From Rhizobium sp. CSW-27 (lineage in GTDB: Bacteria; Pseudomonadota; Alphaproteobacteria; Rhizobiales; Rhizobiaceae): DNA of 64,000 bases. Below are positions 59,637 through 64,000 of this stretch, one piece after another. The translations under genes were made by a program, and so were the position numbers. The stretch spans positions 310,001 to 374,000 of the forward strand of contig NZ_JAHHZO010000003.1 of NCBI RefSeq assembly GCF_018760785.1, written 5' to 3'. Positions within the stretch are counted from its first letter, which is position 1. Each line of letters starts with the position of its first letter. The notes under the pieces were generated by a model that saw only the letters and a program-made list of their open reading frames with translations, was not told where the DNA came from and searched no databases.

Positions 59637-60587
59637 ATGGGACGTCTCAACGAGCTTCGACTTATCGCCCGTGTCGCACAGATGTATCACGCCGAAGGGA
59701 AGCGGCAGGCAGAGATCGCCGAGATCATGCACATGTCGCAGGCGACGGTCTCGCGCATGCTCAAGCGCGCCGAGATGGAAGGCATTGTGCGCACCACGAT
59801 CATTCCGCCGCCCGGCACCTTTGCCGATCTGGAGACCGCCCTGCGCGACCGCTACGGCCTCACCGAGGCGATCGTCATCGACTGTTCGGAGGATCGCGAC
59901 GGGGCGATCATGGCCCGCATCGGCGAGGCGGCGGCACATTTTCTCGAAGTCACCCTGCAGCAGGACGAGATTATCGGCGTCTCCAGCTGGAGCCAGACCA
60001 TCCTGCGCATGGTGGACAACATCCATCCGCTGAAGACCAGTCGGGCCAAATACATCGTGCAGATCCTGGGTGGCATGGGCGAGGCTTCGGTCCAGACCCA
60101 TGCCACCCAGCTGACGGCCCGCCTTGCCAAGCTGACCGGCGGCGAGCCACGGCTGCTGCTCGTTCAGGGGATCACCTCCTCACGGGAAGCCAAGCTGGTT
60201 ATGCTCGCCGACCCGGTGGTGCGCGGCACCATGGATCTCTTCGGACGGCTGACGCTTGCAATCATCGGCATCGGCGCCGTCGAGCCATCGGAATTGCTGG
60301 CGCGGTCCGGCAACGTGTTCTCCCGCCAGGAAATGGCCATGCTTCATGAGGCAGGCGCGGTCGGGGAGATCTCCTTCCGCTTCTATGACCGCGACGGCAA
60401 GCCGGTCGAGACACCGTTGAACGACCGGGTCATCGGCATTTCGCTCGAGGATCTGAAGAGGGCGGACCGCGTGATGGCGCTGGCTGGCGGGGAATCGAAG
60501 ACACAGGCAATCGCGGGTGCACTGCGGATGGGCATCATCGACGTCCTCGTCACCGACAAGTTTACCGCGGCCCGGCTGACATCCTGA
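59637..60587 (+). CDS. SorC-family transcriptional regulator
   Basis: 316 residues: N-terminal helix-turn-helix (LNELRLIARVAQMYHAEGKRQAEIAEIMHMSQATVSRML-type, residues 1-55) and a sugar-phosphate-isomerase-like effector domain (IIGVSSWSQTI near residue 110, IIGIGAVEPSELLARSG near residue 220). SorC-family regulators bind phosphorylated sugars or polyols. ATG 59637 has GGAGGGA upstream; a GTG 10 codons earlier overlaps the kinase stop. It sits at the centre of the regulon and probably controls both divergent operons. Confidence 0.92.
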   Translation: MGRLNELRLIARVAQMYHAEGKRQAEIAEIMHMSQATVSRMLKRAEMEGIVRTTIIPPPGTFADLETALRDRYGLTEAIVIDCSEDRDGAIMARIGEAAAHFLEVTLQQDEIIGVSSWSQTILRMVDNIHPLKTSRAKYIVQILGGMGEASVQTHATQLTARLAKLTGGEPRLLLVQGITSSREAKLVMLADPVVRGTMDLFGRLTLAIIGIGAVEPSELLARSGNVFSRQEMAMLHEAGAVGEISFRFYDRDGKPVETPLNDRVIGISLEDLKRADRVMALAGGESKTQAIAGALRMGIIDVLVTDKFTAARLTS

Positions 60588-60640
60588 TCCCCCGGAAGGG
60601 ACGGCGTGTCGGACCGGCTGCATAAAGGAGGAGCAAGACC

Positions 60641-61426
60641 ATGCAGCGTTTTTCCGGCCAGACCGTCTTCGTGACCGGCGGCAACAAGGGGATCGGACTG
60701 GGCATCGCCCGGCGTTTCGCGGAAGAGGGAGCCAAGGTGGCGATTGCGGCAATCGACAGCGACACTGCCGAGGCCGCCTTGCGACTGGCGGAGGAAACAG
60801 GAGCCGAGACAATCGGCCTCCAGCTCGACGTCACCCAGGCCGAGGCTGTCAGGCAGGCCTATCGCGAGGCGGAGGCGCGGCTTGGCGCGATCAGCGTGTC
60901 CGTCCAGAATGCCGGCGTCATCACCATCGCCAGGGTCGAGGCGCTGACAGAGGCGGAATGGGATCTCAATCTCGACGTCAATACCAAGGGCGTCTTCCTG
61001 TGCTGCCAGGAGGCTATCGCCCGCTTCCGCGCCAGCGGCACAAAGGGGCGGCTGATCAACACCGCTTCCGGCCAGGCCCGCCAGGGCTTCATCTACACGC
61101 CCCATTATGCCGCCTCCAAATTCGGGGTCGTCGGCCTGACACAGAGCCTCGCCAAGGAACTGGCGCGCGAAGGCATTACCGTCAACGCGATCTGCCCCGG
61201 GATCATCCACACCGAGATGTGGGACTATAACGACCGCGTCTGGGGCAAGATGCTCGGCGACTACGCTCCCGGCGCCTTGATGGCCGAATGGGTCGAAGGC
61301 ATCCCGATGGGTCGCGCCGGGACACCGGCCGAAGTCGGCGCCCTCGTTGCCTTTCTCGCGTCCGCCGACGCGGCCTATATCACCGGCCAGACGATCAATG
61401 TCGATGGCGGCCTGATCATGTCCTGA
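60641..61426 (+). CDS. Short-chain dehydrogenase/reductase (second in the regulon)
   Basis: 261 residues, classical SDR: cofactor motif TGGNKGIGLG near residue 12, catalytic Ser in NTASGQA and Tyr/Lys in HYAASKFG near residues 154-158, and a C-terminal ITGQTINVDGG block. A strong AAGGAGGAG lies before the ATG. It follows the SorC gene by 53 bases on the same strand. A second oxidoreductase in the same regulon suggests a two-step oxidation, or a reductase for an epimer, before phosphorylation by the FGGY kinase (inference). Confidence 0.9.
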   Translation: MQRFSGQTVFVTGGNKGIGLGIARRFAEEGAKVAIAAIDSDTAEAALRLAEETGAETIGLQLDVTQAEAVRQAYREAEARLGAISVSVQNAGVITIARVEALTEAEWDLNLDVNTKGVFLCCQEAIARFRASGTKGRLINTASGQARQGFIYTPHYAASKFGVVGLTQSLAKELAREGITVNAICPGIIHTEMWDYNDRVWGKMLGDYAPGALMAEWVEGIPMGRAGTPAEVGALVAFLASADAAYITGQTINVDGGLIMS

Positions 61427-61616
61427 ATGCCTCGCGGCCGCATCGGCTTGCGCGGCTTGAGGAAGCGTTGCCCACCCGTCAGCCGCCCGTCACTCGACGG
61501 ACGGCGGAGGAGACACCGGAAGCATCAGGGATGTTCGGGCAAGCCTGCCGAGGGCGGCTCTTCATGACGCATTTCCAGACATCGGCATCGCCCCGGCCGG
61601 CCCTGGCACAGGGTGT

Positions 61617-62411
61617 CTAGGCTTTTCCATCCCGTCGCACGTCTTCGATCTCCGGCCAGGCCCCGGCGGCCGCTGCCATAAGGGCGGGCGTCGCGGCGGC
61701 GACCCAGGGAATACCGCTATCGCCACGCGTGCCGATGCGGACGTCAAGACCCGCCTCCCTTGCCAGAACCACGCCGCCGGCAATGTCCCACATCGTCGTG
61801 AGTTTCTGCAGATGCCCGTCGAAGATGCCGCGTGCGGCAAAGGCAAGCCCGATCGATGTGGAACGGATGGATTCGACCACCCAGCCCGCATGTCTCAGCC
61901 CTACATTGAGCGCCGCCACTTCCCCGGCATCGGCGGCCGCGCTGTCACCAAGCGACATGACCTGCACCGCCTCGAACGGCACGTGGCGGGAAAACGGCTT
62001 GCCGTTCACCAGCAGCCCCGTTCCATCGGCCGCGGCATACACATCGCCGAAAACCGGAATGGCAACGATACCGAGATCCGGCCGCCCCTGGCGCACGAAG
62101 CCGAGGGAAATGCCCCAGAGCGGCGAGCCGCGCAGGAAATTTGCGGTGCCATCGATCGGATCGATGATCCAGTAGCCCTCGTCGGCCACGCCGCCCATTT
62201 CCTCGCCCAGCACGGTTTCGCCGGGAAAGGCTGTCGCCAGCCGCTCCCTGACCAGCCGTTCGACGGCCGTGTCCGCTTCCGAAACGAAATCCTGAAAACC
62301 CTTCGCCCGGGTGGCGATGGTATCGCGCGCCTCGAAAAAGCGAAGCGCAAGGCCCATCGCTTCCTCGATGATGGCGGTGGCACGCGCGAGACGCCCGCTT
62401 ATCGTCTCCAT
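61617..62411 (-). CDS. Inositol-monophosphatase-family phosphatase
   Basis: 264 residues. Motifs: GEEMGG near residue 66, metal-binding WIIDPIDGTANFLRG near residues 80-95, and MWDIAGGVVLAREAG near residue 210; all Mg2+ ligands are present. The family dephosphorylates inositol-phosphates, PAP, histidinol-phosphate or sugar phosphates. ATG 62411 overlaps the end of the GDPD gene by 13 bases, so the pair is translationally coupled. Together they could take a glycerophospho-compound to glycerol-3-phosphate plus alcohol and then dephosphorylate. Exact substrate unknown. Confidence 0.88.
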   Translation of the reverse strand: METISGRLARATAIIEEAMGLALRFFEARDTIATRAKGFQDFVSEADTAVERLVRERLATAFPGETVLGEEMGGVADEGYWIIDPIDGTANFLRGSPLWGISLGFVRQGRPDLGIVAIPVFGDVYAAADGTGLLVNGKPFSRHVPFEAVQVMSLGDSAAADAGEVAALNVGLRHAGWVVESIRSTSIGLAFAARGIFDGHLQKLTTMWDIAGGVVLAREAGLDVRIGTRGDSGIPWVAAATPALMAAAAGAWPEIEDVRRDGKA

Positions 62412-63295
62412 GATCTGCCGCCCTCCGTCTGAACGGTCTTCAGCCAGGCCTTGAAGGCTTCCACCTGATCCGTCTGAATGGCGCCGACGCCGACCTCTGC
62501 CAGCGCGCCCCACACGGCTTCGGGATCGGCGAGCGCATGCGTATCGTTGAAATCGAGGCAATGGGAGACGTCGAGCGTGTTGATCCAGAGGCGGATATTC
62601 TGACGCTCCAGTTCGGCGCGGCCTTCGGCCAGGTCGGCAATATCGGTGAACTTCACCTCGATCATCGGCGCCCGCAGCGTCTCGATGCGACGCAGATCCT
62701 CGGCAAACATGCCCTTTCTGACCCGGAACATCGGCATGTGCGGAATCTTGCCGAACCAATCGGCATCCAGCACCTCGAACGGGCCGGCTTCGGGGTCGAT
62801 GTCGGTCTTCACCAGCACCTGATCCTCAACGCCGAGCCGAAGCACCGTTTCCATCACCTGAGGCAGGTCACGGGCGAACTTGGTGTCGATATTGACGGTG
62901 ATCTTGCCGCGCGCCTCTTCCAGCAGTTCTTCCAGCGTCGGCACGCAGGCGTCAGTCACCTCGGCACTCTCGCCGCCCGCGCCGGTCTTCAGCCTTGCGG
63001 CGCGAACCACGGCAAAGGGCAGTTCGCTGACGGTGCCCCTGCCCGTCGTCGTGCGATCGAGCGTTTCGTCGTGAATGACGACCAGATGGCCATCGGCGGT
63101 GGCCTGCGTGTCGATCTCGATCATTTCGACGCCTGCGGCAACGGCGGCGCGAACGGAGGCGAGCGAATTTTCGGCGGTTGCCGTCCACAGGCCGCGATGG
63201 GCAATGGTCAGGATGGCCGGATTGTCGCGCGAGCAGAGGGCAAGGACATCGGGGGAGCGGGAGGGGTCGGCGAAGGCTGCTAAGGTTTGATGCAT
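62399..63295 (-). CDS. Glycerophosphodiester phosphodiesterase (UgpQ/GlpQ family)
   Basis: About 298 residues. GDPD motifs: AHRG near residue 32, catalytic/metal residues in EIDTQATADGHLVVIHDETLDR near residues 60-80, and later INVNIDTKFA-type block near residue 135. There is no signal peptide, so it acts in the cytoplasm. GTG 63304 is an alternative start three codons earlier. It precedes, with 13-base overlap, an IMPase-family gene and follows an ABC permease gene, which suggests uptake and cleavage of a glycerophosphodiester. Confidence 0.88.
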   Translation of the reverse strand: MHQTLAAFADPSRSPDVLALCSRDNPAILTIAHRGLWTATAENSLASVRAAVAAGVEMIEIDTQATADGHLVVIHDETLDRTTTGRGTVSELPFAVVRAARLKTGAGGESAEVTDACVPTLEELLEEARGKITVNIDTKFARDLPQVMETVLRLGVEDQVLVKTDIDPEAGPFEVLDADWFGKIPHMPMFRVRKGMFAEDLRRIETLRAPMIEVKFTDIADLAEGRAELERQNIRLWINTLDVSHCLDFNDTHALADPEAVWGALAEVGVGAIQTDQVEAFKAWLKTVQTEGGRSWRR

Positions 63296-63339
63296 GGTTT
63301 TCACTTTCGGCTGTTGTGTCGATCGGGACGGGTCCCGGA

Positions 63340-64000
63340 TCAGATTTTCCCCATGCCCGCCGCCATCAGGTCGTCGCGCAGAATGCGGCCGGCGACGATG
63401 AACACGACAAGTGCAGGAAGAAGCAGGATGAAGGAGACAATCGAGGCGAGCGGAAGCTGCATCGAATAGGGGTCGAGATACATGTAGAGCTTGATCGGCA
63501 GCGTCTCGACGACCGGCGCCCCGACGATGAAGGACTTGTCGAATTCCTCGAAGCTGCCGATGAAGGACATGAGCCCTCCGGCGAGCAGTCCGGGCACCGC
63601 AAGCGGCAGGATGATGTGGAGGACGATGCCGACCGTTCCCGCCCCCAGCGATCGCGCCGCGTGGATCAGATCGTCCGGAATGGTCTCCAGCGTCGCCGTC
63701 ATCAGCCGGATCATCAGCGGCAAGGTGCCCACGATCTGCACGAGAATGACGCCCGTCACCGAATAGGCGAGACCGAAGAGAAGGAACACCTGCCCGATGC
63801 CGACAGCCACGACCAGGCCCGGAATGATGACCGGCGCCAGGATGAAGATCTCCACAAGTCGTTTCAGCCGGAAGGGAAAGCGGGCCATGGCCCAGGCCGT
63901 CGGCAGCGCGATGGCGGCGGTCAGCACGGTGACGACAACGGCAATCAGGATGCTGTTGACGGTCGCGCGGATCAGGCTGCCATCGCCGAGAATGCCGGCC
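63340..64000 (-). CDS. ABC transporter permease, PotC/phosphonate-type (5' end outside window)
   Basis: At least 220 residues; the frame is open to the window edge, so the N-terminus is missing. The EAA loop, with AARSLGAGTVGIVLHIILPLAVPGL near the centre, is typical of PotC/AfuB-like permeases of Fe3+, polyamine and phosphonate-type importers. Five or more membrane segments are visible. It lies 44 bases upstream of the GDPD gene on the same strand, so an importer of a phosphodiester is inferred. The remaining subunits should lie just beyond the right edge. Confidence 0.85.
   Translation of the reverse strand, partial: AGILGDGSLIRATVNSILIAVVVTVLTAAIALPTAWAMARFPFRLKRLVEIFILAPVIIPGLVVAVGIGQVFLLFGLAYSVTGVILVQIVGTLPLMIRLMTATLETIPDDLIHAARSLGAGTVGIVLHIILPLAVPGLLAGGLMSFIGSFEEFDKSFIVGAPVVETLPIKLYMYLDPYSMQLPLASIVSFILLLPALVVFIVAGRILRDDLMAAGMGKI

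Noticed and set aside
1-64000. CRISPR arrays, insertion sequences, integrases, tRNA or rRNA genes, replication origins
   Set aside because: No regularly spaced repeats, transposase or integrase motifs, tRNA cloverleaf or rRNA segments were seen on reading through the window.

Overview
This window comes from a high-GC alphaproteobacterium, most likely a member of the Rhizobiaceae (Rhizobium/Agrobacterium/Shinella/Ensifer type). The grounds are the GC-rich codon use, the density of ABC-type sugar importers with ROK, SorC, GntR and AraC regulators, the TctABC/TctDE set, and the FecI/FecR-controlled TonB receptors. I see no ribosomal, replication or cell-division genes, no tRNA or rRNA, no insertion sequence and no CRISPR array. 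It reads as an accessory region (chromid, megaplasmid or chromosomal island) made of catabolic and transport modules. No species call is possible from sequence alone.

Layout. 1-6.6 kb: the end of a sugar ABC importer (two permeases), a GH38 alpha-mannosidase and two convergent ROK regulators. 6.8-8.0 kb: a class III nucleotide cyclase. 8.1-14.7 kb: a tripartite tricarboxylate transporter (tctCBA, minus strand) divergent from a TctD/TctE two-component system whose operon also holds a lone periplasmic binding protein. 14.7-21.1 kb: an RND efflux pump with adaptor, a hydrolase-fold protein that has lost its catalytic residues, and a divergent LysR regulator. 21.2-24.4 kb: a GntR / DapA-family lyase / FAD amino-acid oxidase set resembling hydroxyproline catabolism. 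24.5-32.8 kb: an AraC-centred island with an MFS carrier and aldehyde dehydrogenase on one side and, on the other, a tight operon of FGGY kinase, class II aldolase, class III aminotransferase and a metal-ligand-less aldolase paralogue. 33.3-34.5 kb: a FadL/OmpP1-like outer-membrane protein.

34.6-51.3 kb is a 17-kb iron or nutrient-piracy island on the minus strand, built of two ECF sigma / FecR / TonB-receptor units. The upstream unit (41.6-51.3 kb end) continues into a complete ferric-siderophore importer with a siderophore-interacting reductase. The downstream unit has its receptor translationally coupled to a 929-residue M16 metalloprotease, the same pairing as FusA/FusC and YddB/PqqL, which suggests import and periplasmic cleavage of an iron-bearing protein or peptide.

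51.7-61.4 kb is a sugar or polyol catabolic regulon: an RbsCBA-type importer and one SDR dehydrogenase on the minus strand, divergent from a split transketolase, an FGGY kinase, a SorC-family regulator and a second SDR. A shared 13-bp motif lies at both divergent promoters, and a related perfect inverted repeat precedes the SorC gene, so I propose it as the SorC operator. 61.6-64 kb: an inositol-monophosphatase-family enzyme, a glycerophosphodiester phosphodiesterase and the start of another ABC importer, truncated by the window edge.

Strongest leads for something undescribed are the receptor/M16 unit, the kinase-aldolase-aminotransferase-pseudoaldolase operon, and the split-transketolase regulon with its putative operator.
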